64,000 bases of DNA, taken from NCBI GenBank assembly GCA_020636005.1, contig JACJYR010000004.1, positions 558,001 to 622,000 of the forward strand. The letters run 5' to 3'. The notes beneath the pieces are model-generated. The model saw only the letters and a program-made list of their open reading frames with translations. It was not told the DNA's origin and ran no database searches. This document shows positions 56,301 through 61,478 of the stretch, piece by piece; within the stretch, counting starts at the first letter, position 1; each line of letters starts with the position of its first letter. This stretch comes from Lewinellaceae bacterium. GTDB lineage: Bacteria; Bacteroidota; Bacteroidia; Chitinophagales; Saprospiraceae. The translations under genes were made by a program, and so were the position numbers.

Positions 56301-57062
56301 ATAGTCCTTTTGAAAATCCCCGTCGTTGTCAAAACCCTTGTTCACATTACCTAATCGGAACCAAATACCCTCCACGGTAAAAGTTGAACCGGGTTGGGAA
56401 GGATTGCCGACCATTCTCCACCCAAGTTGTTTATCGGGAAAAGCATTTCTATACTGACTGGGGACTTGGTTTGCGTTGTTGGGCCATATTTTATTGGAGC
56501 TGGCAGAAATCTCCGCCCTCAGTTGGACCGTCTTGCTGTCGTTGGCAATTCGGCTCACCCCGTTGTCTTTTGCAGAAGCCCACACATCATAAGTAAGGTG
56601 CAGGTCGTCGGTCTGGTCAGGTTTGCTTCCAAAAACGGGTTTGTTGTTGGCATCCACCAAAGGATAGCTCACTAGCCAATATTGGGTGACGCATTGGCCG
56701 CCAGCGAGGTTTCCGATAAAACGGGTAGCATCGGCTGTACCGCCCTCGTGCGTAAATGAAAAGGTGCCCGAATAGGGCATGCCCGAGGGCGTGGTGGTAG
56801 GGTAAATCCCCGGTGTACCTGCATTGTAATTGCCGATGTAGGCAAAGGCATCTGTCATGTCGTTGCCGCCGTCATTACAAATTTTTACGCCGATGTAAAC
56901 AGATTTCGGGCTTGCCCCCGCCGGCGTTTGGATGTTGTGATCAACTACCAGGTTGTAGTAGTCAAGCATTTGAATACGCAAATCGCCATTGGGATTGGCC
57001 GCCCATCCAACTGTTGTAACAAAGAGTGTACACAAAATGGAAGTGAGTAAGCCTCTGTTCAT
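44361..57062 (-). CDS. Giant multidomain surface protein 2 (SdrD-B, GEVED, Ig-like, TSP3 repeats)
   Basis: 4233 residues, signal peptide MNRGLLTSILCTLFVTTVGWAA. By base position (minus strand): an N-terminal unrecognised region and DUF11-like adhesion segment (57000-55560), eight SdrD-B-like (Cna-B) repeats (55560-51030; phrases such as VSGYVFLDANANGVKNTNE and DGTYKVIV), a GEVED domain (51010-50510; DVGDLPPPY to NGEVEDYMV), four Ig-like YQWQ/YRRxxRR repeats (50500-49620 and 48850-48540) with a PKD-like part between, HYR-like domains, two H-type-lectin-like domains (48020-47180), thrombospondin type-3 repeats (46740-45250), and a C-terminal paired dockerin-like domain. The last third is closely parallel to giant protein 1. 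Role: probable surface adhesin. No PNP-type T9SS domain. Confidence 0.8.
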   Translation of the reverse strand: MNRGLLTSILCTLFVTTVGWAANPNGDLRIQMLDYYNLVVDHNIQTPAGASPKSVYIGVKICNDGGNDMTDAFAYIGNYNAGTPGIYPTTTPSGMPYSGTFSFTHEGGTADATRFIGNLAGGQCVTQYWLVSYPLVDANNKPVFGSKPDQTDDLHLTYDVWASAKDNGVSRIANDSKTVQLRAEISASSNKIWPNNANQVPSQYRNAFPDKQLGWRMVGNPSQPGSTFTVEGIWFRLGNVNKGFDNDGDFQKDYNFLLQPIGDPSVFDPKCFRLVKVSGLIVIKLQGNQTTSFEFEDQMHFEDMPTNNTDIHGMVFYEFAVLNGPCTSQVTPYQEAASGQNTEKFNSDFGACATMTSVASQSDCEIAAVASIQKGNQLNITFSTQNSSSQPIGSSNHNSLLVLQGEIPAGTEYVGSTAANGNTLPSGTTATVLYSTDNGQSWTKTEPVPASSVTNVEWWLNKPLQPGQSAQVTLGVNVPIAYANSTVEIAGGLSIGGADPFSACSATTIVVGGYTIDGTVFADNGAGNGVLGNGVKEGSEPGLGNVTVRVYDDTDNDGVHDTSDPLVATATSASNGTFNIENLALAKYFVVVDENDTDIPSNYVNTTRAKVYLVDIANGNHTANFGFAPILKVTNTLTSSNQTYESQNVTYEVAIQNLSYSQDEDNSCTTIAWASQLDPATNWEYNKNNLLGAPDVHLAYPSTWSKTAKVKGFDFSGQTGNIEKVELIFSICLDYSVYNDYLVISFQKEDGTTVVVPDPGLGKYSTPSINDFVGPPNIGFIILDVTQYQDWTWDMFDANWAITMNGVIVNSNDGAHQYTDAIGVRVTSDCGASSSGEPGNACTTVDELPFTYHYDQTKLQYLSSTVPPSSVSNGKVTFNNLAPLYPSEVKNINLTFKALNPGINSTNNTVTTKAVATYSNDCDAQLVVDSSLAQTVTIANLGSVTGYVFGDADGDGWKGVYGYETGVDNFIPNVKMKLYGCVNNSNNLIYPAGNSNKSCTHSNNGGHWQLMKADTTGDDGKFFFTGVANGYYYIELDETSLTNSANQTADPDKTNGLAGSSADAKWKNPSSSLKYLGIVGIGNDHYNVNFGYHVQSTISGTVWEDVNGNEIKDASEQTIANAPLEFVHSGCTAGSNCPVILTNGSGQYTFTEAVPGVQYTVSVHLDDVQGAESWIVTYEPDGSPNNSFPESVATGQQLFDQNVGLQASGDLNMGGIVYYDWMGNAHRNAEDEGIGNVEMKLYLDVNKNGEVNNGDQLIQTLHTNSDGSYLFANKPAGSYVITLEENSLPIFPKQTEDPDEYGPCTVCDAKTAISDASFTVSVTDNWNYYNQQNANCEICDEGYTSTNDPPYASNNLDILNFTDPIGSATACITELAVTFNVAASDFEKSYSTSQVDNINYYYPIELNGVQIGTFNPKELPYWCNICESITLVFPVNLAVIPYNFGGNNTLDVNFRSFNQSKPSNQRQDICVADIQMEFRATSCSGNFLELDFGYQPSGGEGEVSGYVFLDANANGVKNTNESKIANIEVQLQTDRNNDGIFNTIETTTTNANGDYLFDELLDGTYKVIVNKTDTDLPTGEAGENARLTTLENHTVEIEDAKMVSNNGVACTNNCANHPPAFGFTLPGSATGFVFSDDNANGTQDQREEGLANVRLYICNTADGYCDATNALDTVITTDGSGANPIGYYLFPGLEMGSYTIAVDPTTVPDRYDLTADPSTDGIPCYSPLDINDPNFDFLSAECDHQMKNIELTFGIQFAGADFGYQPPGCIGGTVWFDDDENGNMETDEDGICETKLEITNTVPVTDGTTSYNPGEFVDSTFTDNDGVYVFTNIPDGTFEIEVFPADSTTLTYDVDGFYLDSLVVVTVDSGEVTSISNPWCTGECSLEIDFGITNGFIHSLSGIACLDWDEDGRCDTGGETFPEGTIVNITDTLGVSYGQTTVAADGSFFFDNLPPIHMVVSVSKTAAPLRLTSLTTSLGDTPAYDVKDSENNAYQYVAVNGDITDMHYGFTFSDTFDVGDLPPPYITRVDGSAPGPAHIFPAISNLYLGNLIDAESEPSILSNASGDDANGVDDEDGITFSTPANWLVGPNGGSLTANVHGTGHLVAWADFNNDGDFDDTNEMLIDAPVATGNTNFSFTIPTGTDLTGGTDIFFRFRLFEQRPFSPATSYNGIVENGEVEDYMVSICKNLTNAGTIEGAETGCNGFDPTAITESTAISGGSGTIEYQWQQSIDGGVTWTDIPGATSSTYDPGAITQTTRYRRNARRSRCGSFISSNTVTKTVLTNFTDPGLIVGDEDFCGIFDPDIILNVLAPSGGTGIGTVSYQWQQSTDGGTTWLDIANANSEFYNPGIISQTTKYRRGSRKSPCGVFLYSNEITKMVAVNYTSSGTIGGDESVCGSYDPSNIVSLSLPGGGTDGYQQYQWELSTDGGVNWSNISGALSETYDPGVIAQTTKYRRKARRTPCAVWVNSNIVTKEVRNFPVAVISNAPTSISGNLCELTDYEFKAADAGAGAAYSWNFGSYATPATLTGRGSHYVQFDVPNGTALTSTSVTLTTTLNGCVSNDSKSLTFRPEIQISNVTSVHPNLCKTNNGSITISATYPAGTSVEYSVDGGANWVSNNYIQNLGAGVYEVRVRYVGGDCYETFGIVTLSDPPPAADILVSSSEECTGSAVTVQAVATTGTPSFTWVFGNSATPSTATGAGPHIITFANGGAAPIAVTMEDGACIGVSDTTIAIVENYTNGGSILGGETLCNSFDPAPLLAGANPSGGSGGTTVYQWEYREDDGAGGWTSWMDVTGANAASFDPSSLTKTTQYRRKVRRAPCPSWIYSNELAAILVKKPNLGDDNYFTVCPGFPHTDNVMSNDLNLSNPTLSILTQPTNGSLDMDTDGEFIYNPNTTFCGTDEFIYFVCNDGTGCCDTAQVVIDLTDTNAPSIVNVPPNITISCDDQVPLAQAVEVVENCQAVSLGMDEFITQGTDSCALHNYQKVRIWNGVDYCTNNASAQQIVTIEDNTAPDIYRIYTLPNGKRMVAGVMENVSEHWKTVKLPVQFTTQPIIFAQVTTRNEATPVVVRLRNISTTQFQLHLAEEEANDGTHLKENVAWVAFEKGAMGGSDPFEVGSWLLNGSPVNKTLGQSYPGIPDFFAAVQTNNDGDPVNPRIDNLATGSVDIWIAEETSLDGETTHNLETVGYLAMYGTGDVKTITGEVIGESGKVTTTTSLQSIALKHKYHNPVVIIGAIGVNEHEPVTARVVNVTASSFSVQLEEFDYQNGTHQAENLSYLVIEGSLPFDRTVSCNSIPAPLQIGTEIVAVDNCDATIKLTRTDGSNTFDCQTDTTFTRTWFTIDDCGNATELVQTYLLIDTIPPTFTVPATATIVCNDNKDNLNLTGDVTDEADNCAILLDAVYTDNLANLFVCNGYIIRTWTLEDDCGNITSKQQLIYVAPQNDNDHDGVVDYFDLDDDNDGIPDAVETNHDDDGDGIPNDKDLDSDNDGIPDLIEIGGIDTNGDGVIDNVGGNGWDHDNDGFAFEFDGNDIDTSFASSVTINITSVINDRDGDGIPNFLDHDSDNDGIPDLVEIGGVDTNGDGIIDYPVPGDPTSMVDNDHDGFNDHYDPDDDNVPGPEDTKDPLVVFDGNNYGGGLTTDNRDADGDTVPDFLDSDSDNDGIADLIEAGGIDTDGDGRIEMTGTFVDINGDGYHDVYASNPLIVTDGDGAKDDDRAEDTDGNGTVFIGGDQDRDGVPNHRDTDSDNDGILDTHESGTIARDDNSDGRIDNFSDTNYNGFDDVAEGSSNILTETDGSTIDGRPEDSGDADETAYLTALPDGSFASGNGNPDVDDDGDNILNFLDSDSDNDLLYDMFEDKNHNGIFDSGETDLYNADTDNDSIFDGVEDSNHNGIFEFGETDPLNPDTDGDLFLDGEEDLNADGVVNPTESDPLNPCDPMLSDQCRGPVVNVKVKLLGGLVGADADTTNIMRDDLRFKNIIPTKEPYTLMTHIQHIGLGTNTNGGSGSGTNGQSNTDPNAGYKESISPGLMYITGNDAPVDWVLVELRDPVIPDSIIATRAAVLQADGDVRDLDGYSYVTFTDVRSGEYYVSVRHRNHLGVMSGNPYLLSPQPTFIDFTDAGTELHEGDKAMAKINGERAMWPGDFSADGKVIFQGPHNDILYLFHKVITSPLNTGQIANFIEPGYSQSDLNMDGLSIFQGPGNDRAQVLLYATMSTAENYLGLANFILFEKLP
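45240..46740 (-). repeat. Thrombospondin type-3 calcium-repeat region, giant protein 2
   Basis: About 500 residues of D-x-D-x-D-G repeats (DLDDDNDGIPDAVETNHDDDGDG and variants), matching the arrangement in giant protein 1. The repetitive DNA makes a 734-codon open frame on the opposite strand, which is a shadow. Confidence 0.85.
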
Positions 57063-57485
57063 AATTCTGATGTTGAAGTGAGTTAGTTGTGTTCGTGGTC
57101 TATGCTAAATTCAAATGAGGTAGGGAGAAACCTGGTGGTGATGTTGTTACGTGATGATCCCGCAGGCCGGCAGGGGGAAGTAAGAATGGGTCTGCACGGC
57201 TATGTAGCCGCAGTGTTTTAGGTAGGAGAGGAAATACCAGGTTCTGATAGTGGTGGTGAAAATCATGTCCTAATAGTCTTTGTTGTTATGTGCCCCTGAA
57301 AAAAACCCCTTGAAAAAATGGGGAATCCGAAGCAAAAAATGTTGCAAAATCAGTTGTAATACCTGGGAAAATTGAGATGGGAGGGAAAAAAATTGGGGAA
57401 AAGATGAGATAGGAATTCGTGAACGGAGGGACAAACTTTGTGCCAAGCATCCAATTCAGTCTTTAATACCTGGCAGGTAGCCAAA

Positions 57486-57517
57486 TAAAAAAAGACTTGG
57501 GCAAACGAATGCCCAAG
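57486..57517 (-). terminator. Intrinsic terminator of ftsZ/dcw transcript
   Basis: Stem CTTGGGCA/TGCCCAAG (57496-57503, 57510-57517), with a U-rich tail on the minus strand (TCTTTTTTTATTT). It follows the ftsZ stop codon by about 170 bp. Confidence 0.75.
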
Positions 57518-57562
57518 CCCGATCATGGTTTAGCAAGTTATGATGGCTAAAATTAAAATCTT

Positions 57563-57618
57563 ATGGTTGGATGGTTGGATGGTTGGATGGTTGGATGGTT
57601 GGATGGTCGGATGGTTGG
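57563..57618. repeat. Seven 8-bp tandem repeats ATGGTTGG
   Basis: Seven consecutive units, one with a T to C change, in the 3' region between ftsZ and its terminator. Not coding. Confidence 0.9.
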
Positions 57619-57689
57619 TACTGTCAAAACCCACAGCCATTCAACCATTCCAGCTATTCCAACCATTTAACCATTCAGCCATCTATCCA

Positions 57690-59129
57690 TTAATCAACAT
57701 TGTCGTGCAGGAACGAATTGCCCTCCCTGAACTGGGGCTCGTCCTCGTTTTCGGAGATCGTCCACTTGGAGTAGGCGAATTCTTCCGAGCCGGGCACGTC
57801 GTCGAGGTTGACGCCACGGCGGAGGTAGGCGGGTTCGTTTTCCAACTCATTGACTGTTTGCGGGTTGCTCAATTTTGGCTTGTTGGCTAATGCGGCCAGG
57901 CGCTCCTTGCGGCGGCGCTCCGCTTCCAGCCGGTGCTTGCGCTCCTCGGCTTCCTGGTCACGGTGCTCTCGCATGTATGGCTCGTGGTATTTGCCAAAAC
58001 GCTCCGTCACATCTGGAAACTCAATGGTATTTGATCTGTCGTTGTTGTCATCAAAACCCAGCGTACTCAAAATGTTTTTTTTTGGCTGGATGTCGTCGTC
58101 GAGCGACACTTTGACGGGTGTCGCATTGGAGGCAGGCTTTCCACCTTGCAGCGTAGGTTTTTTGATGTGGCGCTCAAAACCTGTGGCAATGATAGTCACG
58201 CTCAATTTTTCGCCCAGGCTTTCATCGTAGCAGTTACCCCAAATGAGATTCGTGCCCTGGCCAGCTTCTTCCTGCACGAATTCGGTGATTTCAAAAATCT
58301 CCTCCATCGTAACTTCTTTTTTGCCAGAAGTGATATTGACCAGGATGTGCTGCGCTCCTTTGATATTGTTGTCTTCCAACAGCGGGGAGTTCAATGCCTC
58401 GTCCACGGCACGCTTCGCACGGTTCTCACCATCGGCGATGGCCGTACCCATGATGGCAACGCCTGAATCACGCATGACCGTATTCACGTCTTCAAAGTCA
58501 ACGTTGACGTAACCGGGAACGGTGATGATTTCGGCAATGCCCTTCGCCGCCGTTGACAAAATATTGTCGGCTTGCGAAAATGCCTGCGAAATGGTCAGGT
58601 TGCCGTGGATTGCTTTCAGTTTGTCATTTGAAATGACAATGATGGTGTCCACGTATTTTTTCAACTCATCCAGGCCATCGTGGCCTTGGCTCACCCGCTT
58701 GTTGCCTTCAAAAGTAAATGGCAGGGTGACAATACCTACCGTCAGGATATCCATTTCCTGGGCAGCCTTGGCAATGATTGGCGCTGCGCCCGTGCCAGTA
58801 CCACCGCCCATACCGGCCGTGATGAACATCATCTTGCAATTGTTACCGAGATAGGCTTTCACCTCCTCGATGCTCTCCTCAGCGGAGAGTTTGCCGATGT
58901 TGGGTTTTGAGCCGGCGCCCCTTCCTTCCGTCAGGGTTGGGCCGAGTTGGATTTTGGTGGCCACGGGGCTTTGCTCCATGGCTTGCTTGTCCGTGTTGCA
59001 AATCGCAAAGTCAACACCGACGATGCCTTGCTTGAACATATAGTTGACGGCATTGCTACCGCCGCCGCCGACACCGATGACCTTGATGATAGGTGTGTCG
59101 TTTTTTTCGTCTATTAATTTGAAAATCAT
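57690..59129 (-). CDS. ftsZ: Cell division protein FtsZ
   Basis: 479 residues. GTP-binding tubulin homologue that forms the cytokinetic ring. Visible: VIGVGGGGSNAVNYM, the signature GMGGGTGTGAAP, and the T7 loop NVDFEDVNTVMRDSG with the catalytic Asp. After the globular domain comes a disordered linker with a charged coiled-coil-like segment (EHRDQEAEERKHRLEAERRRKER), a NEPAYLRRGVNLDDV peptide like the conserved FtsZ C-terminal peptide that binds FtsA, and a terminal extension ending GNSFLHDNVD that is usual in this phylum. Last gene of the cluster. A large hairpin lies just upstream of its start. Confidence 0.97.
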   Translation of the reverse strand: MIFKLIDEKNDTPIIKVIGVGGGGSNAVNYMFKQGIVGVDFAICNTDKQAMEQSPVATKIQLGPTLTEGRGAGSKPNIGKLSAEESIEEVKAYLGNNCKMMFITAGMGGGTGTGAAPIIAKAAQEMDILTVGIVTLPFTFEGNKRVSQGHDGLDELKKYVDTIIVISNDKLKAIHGNLTISQAFSQADNILSTAAKGIAEIITVPGYVNVDFEDVNTVMRDSGVAIMGTAIADGENRAKRAVDEALNSPLLEDNNIKGAQHILVNITSGKKEVTMEEIFEITEFVQEEAGQGTNLIWGNCYDESLGEKLSVTIIATGFERHIKKPTLQGGKPASNATPVKVSLDDDIQPKKNILSTLGFDDNNDRSNTIEFPDVTERFGKYHEPYMREHRDQEAEERKHRLEAERRRKERLAALANKPKLSNPQTVNELENEPAYLRRGVNLDDVPGSEEFAYSKWTISENEDEPQFREGNSFLHDNVD

Positions 59130-59152
59130 AACTGCTTTTTTTGGGTGTTTTA

Positions 59153-59207
59153 GTGTTTAAGTGTTTATGTGTTTCAGTTTCCCAAAAACACATAAACACT
59201 TAAGCAC
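59153..59207. repeat. 22-bp inverted repeat between ftsA and ftsZ
   Basis: Arms 59153-59174 (start GTGTTTAAGTGTTTATGTG) and 59186-59207 complement each other with one mismatch, loop of 11. On the ftsA-ftsZ mRNA this is a long AU-rich hairpin ending 23 bases before the ftsZ start codon. No U-run follows, so it is not a terminator. Confidence 0.8.
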
Positions 59208-59223
59208 ATAAACACAAATGGAT

Positions 59224-60567
59224 TTAGAATTCAGAATCCGGTTCAGCCTGGAACCATTCTTTTGTTTTCTGGAAAATCTTGTCGAAAAAGCCTGAGCCAG
59301 TGGAGGCGCCGGCCATTTCTTCAAACACTTCTTCCTCCTGTTGTTGTGGCTGCTGAGGCTGGCGCATCTCTTCATAACGCACCTTGCCGTCTTCCACATC
59401 CTGAATGCCTTTCAGCAACAGGCCAATGGCCGTAGCAAACACAGGGCTGCTGAGTTGCTCGCTGTAGCCATGCGCCAGGTGCTCGATGGGCACACCCACC
59501 CGGGTACTCATGCCGGTATGGAAGGAAGTCAGTTTGTCGATGTGGTTGAGCAATGCCCCTCCACCCGTCAGCACGATGCCGCCGATGAGTTTGTTCTCGT
59601 AGCCGCTGCGGCGGATTTCCCACATCACATAGTCCAGGACTTCCTCCACCCTTGCCTGAATAACACGGGCGAGGTTCTTTTCGGAAATCTCTTTATGTTC
59701 CCTGCCTTTCAGGCCGGGAATGGTGATGATCCTGTTTTCATAAACTTCTTCGGCCAGTGCAGAGCCAAATTTCACTTTCAACTTCTCGGCCTGGCTTTGC
59801 ATGACGTTGCAGCCTTCCTTGATGTCTTTGGTGATGACGCCGCCGCCGAATGGCACGACTGCCGTGTGGCGAATGATGCCGTCTTTAAAAATGGTAATAT
59901 CCGTGGTGCCGCCGCCGATGTCCACGAGGGCAACGCCCGCTTCTTTTTCCTCATCGGACAACACCGCAGTGGCACTGGCGATAGGTTCCAACGTAAGGTT
60001 GGCAACCTTCAAGCCTGCCCGCTCCACACATTTTACAATGTTTTGCGTAGCCGTGATCTGACCGGTGATGATGTGGAAATTGGCCTCCAGGCGCACCCCG
60101 CTCATGCCGATGGGGTCAACGATGCCTTGCTCGTCGTCCACGGTGTATTCCTGCGGAAGTACATGGATGATTTTGTCGCCCGGCGGCAGTACGAGTTTGT
60201 ACATGTCGTTGACGAGGCGGTCAATGTCCCGTTGGGCAATTTCCTGGTGCAGGTTGTCTCGGGTCAGCAAGCCCCGGTGCTGAAGGCTCTTGATGTGCTG
60301 GCCAGCGATGCCCACATGGGCCACCCGGAATTCCATGCCCGCCGCCCGTTCTGCCTTTTCGATGGCGTCGGAAATGGCACGGACGGTTTTTTCGATGTTG
60401 CTGACAACGCCACGCATGACGCCTTCGCTCTCAACTTTGCCGACTCCGAGAATTTCCAGTCGGCCATGCTCATTTTTGCGACCAGCGATGGCACAGACTT
60501 TCGTGGTCCCGATGTCCAGGGCGACCACCAAATCCTGGGAGGAGAAGTTTGGATAATCCATAATCAT
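59224..60567 (-). CDS. ftsA: Cell division protein FtsA
   Basis: 447 residues. Actin-like ATPase that anchors FtsZ to the membrane. VVALDIGTTKVCAIAGRKNEHGRLEILGVG opens the actin-like fold (phosphate 1), IGGGTTDITIFKDG is phosphate 2, and GIVLTGGGALLNHIDKL is the adenosine loop. Domain 1C region present. The C-terminal end is FFDKIFQKTKEWFQAEPDSEF, with an amphipathic helix (FFDKIFQKTKEWF) followed by a short acidic tail. An ATG six bases inside the longest frame is also possible. Lies between ftsQ (109-bp gap) and ftsZ (94-bp gap). Confidence 0.96.
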   Translation of the reverse strand: MIMDYPNFSSQDLVVALDIGTTKVCAIAGRKNEHGRLEILGVGKVESEGVMRGVVSNIEKTVRAISDAIEKAERAAGMEFRVAHVGIAGQHIKSLQHRGLLTRDNLHQEIAQRDIDRLVNDMYKLVLPPGDKIIHVLPQEYTVDDEQGIVDPIGMSGVRLEANFHIITGQITATQNIVKCVERAGLKVANLTLEPIASATAVLSDEEKEAGVALVDIGGGTTDITIFKDGIIRHTAVVPFGGGVITKDIKEGCNVMQSQAEKLKVKFGSALAEEVYENRIITIPGLKGREHKEISEKNLARVIQARVEEVLDYVMWEIRRSGYENKLIGGIVLTGGGALLNHIDKLTSFHTGMSTRVGVPIEHLAHGYSEQLSSPVFATAIGLLLKGIQDVEDGKVRYEEMRQPQQPQQQEEEVFEEMAGASTGSGFFDKIFQKTKEWFQAEPDSEF

Positions 60568-60676
60568 GATTTTAGTAGTTAGCTCAAAAAAAACTTGTTA
60601 TTAAATTGGGTACTGGGGATTTTGAGTTTCAGATTGAGCTAAATCAATCAAAAATACTTGAAAGCCAATACCTTAA

Positions 60677-61462
60677 TTATTTACGCTCGCATACAACTTG
60701 CCCACGATAGCGCAAGTCGATGGAGTGATATTTTTGCCAGCCTTCCCTGCTCATGCCTTCTTTGTAGAAAGTGCGCAGGCGGCTGAATTTGTCTTCAATG
60801 TCAGCGTCCCATTTGCCGAGGATGATGGTCTGGTCGCCGACTTTTGGCACCAATACAAATTCATCCCGGTTGTTCACATAAATCTGCTCGAACATAGCCT
60901 TCCAAAGCGGGTCGGCCAGGATGTAGTTCGTCAGGGCGAACAGGTCTTTCATGCCGTGTTTTTTCTTGGTCAAAAACTCCGGCGTGTAGGGCGGGATGTT
61001 GCCGGTCGCCACCAGCGTTCTAGCAGCGAAGTGTTTGGAGAGCGGCACTTTTGCGCCCTCTGCATCTAAATAATATTGTACGCCCAGGTTGTCCATCACC
61101 CGCAGGATGGGCTGGCGCTGCTCGACATTTATCTGTATTTGGCTGTTGGCGGTCAGCACCACTTCGGCATTTTTCACGAAGGGGTCTTCTTCCAGCACCC
61201 GCTCTACCCGGTCCTCGTCAATCAGCCCGGCTGCCTGCTCGTCCAGCGGCATCCCAAAGCTGCGCTCGATGATCTTTATCACGTCGAGGCTGTCGATCAA
61301 CAAGGCCCCGTTTTCCAATGGCTGCACCTCCACGACGGTGGCTGCCACGGTCATCTCCTTCTTCCGCTCCACCGCTGCCGCTATCAGCACGATGGTGAGG
61401 AAGGCCCCGCCTACCCAGGCGATGCGCTTTAAAGATGCTTTTGTTTGTGGGTCGTTGAACAT
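60677..61462 (-). CDS. ftsQ: Cell division protein FtsQ/DivIB
   Basis: 261 residues. Single-pass inner-membrane divisome scaffold: short cytoplasmic N-terminus (MFNDPQTKASLKRIAWV), one membrane helix (GGAFLTIVLIAAAVE, about 15-30), then a POTRA-like segment (about 40-115; IEIxxR-like text VVLTANSQIQINVEQRQPILRVMDN) and the beta domain. Low sequence conservation is normal for FtsQ. Its identity is firm by position between the murC-kilA-N part and ftsA. It starts 16 bp after the kilA-N stop. Confidence 0.85.
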   Translation of the reverse strand: MFNDPQTKASLKRIAWVGGAFLTIVLIAAAVERKKEMTVAATVVEVQPLENGALLIDSLDVIKIIERSFGMPLDEQAAGLIDEDRVERVLEEDPFVKNAEVVLTANSQIQINVEQRQPILRVMDNLGVQYYLDAEGAKVPLSKHFAARTLVATGNIPPYTPEFLTKKKHGMKDLFALTNYILADPLWKAMFEQIYVNNRDEFVLVPKVGDQTIILGKWDADIEDKFSRLRTFYKEGMSREGWQKYHSIDLRYRGQVVCERK

Positions 61463-61478
61463 GGTTTTGTTAATCTAT

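Larger units (their letters stand above)
57063..57689. other. Intergenic region between giant gene 2 and ftsZ
   Basis: 627 bp without a gene. The first 300 bp are the likely promoter and leader zone of giant gene 2; no clear TAnnTTTG box was found. It then holds the ftsZ terminator (57486-57517) and the ATGGTTGG tandem array (57563-57618). From 57640 to 57690 CCATT/AACCAT text forms an imperfect complement of that array. Confidence 0.55.

Noticed and set aside
57540..57890. 116-codon plus-strand frame with WLDGWMVG repeats
   Set aside because: Product of reading the ATGGTTGG array and the antisense of the ftsZ 3' end.
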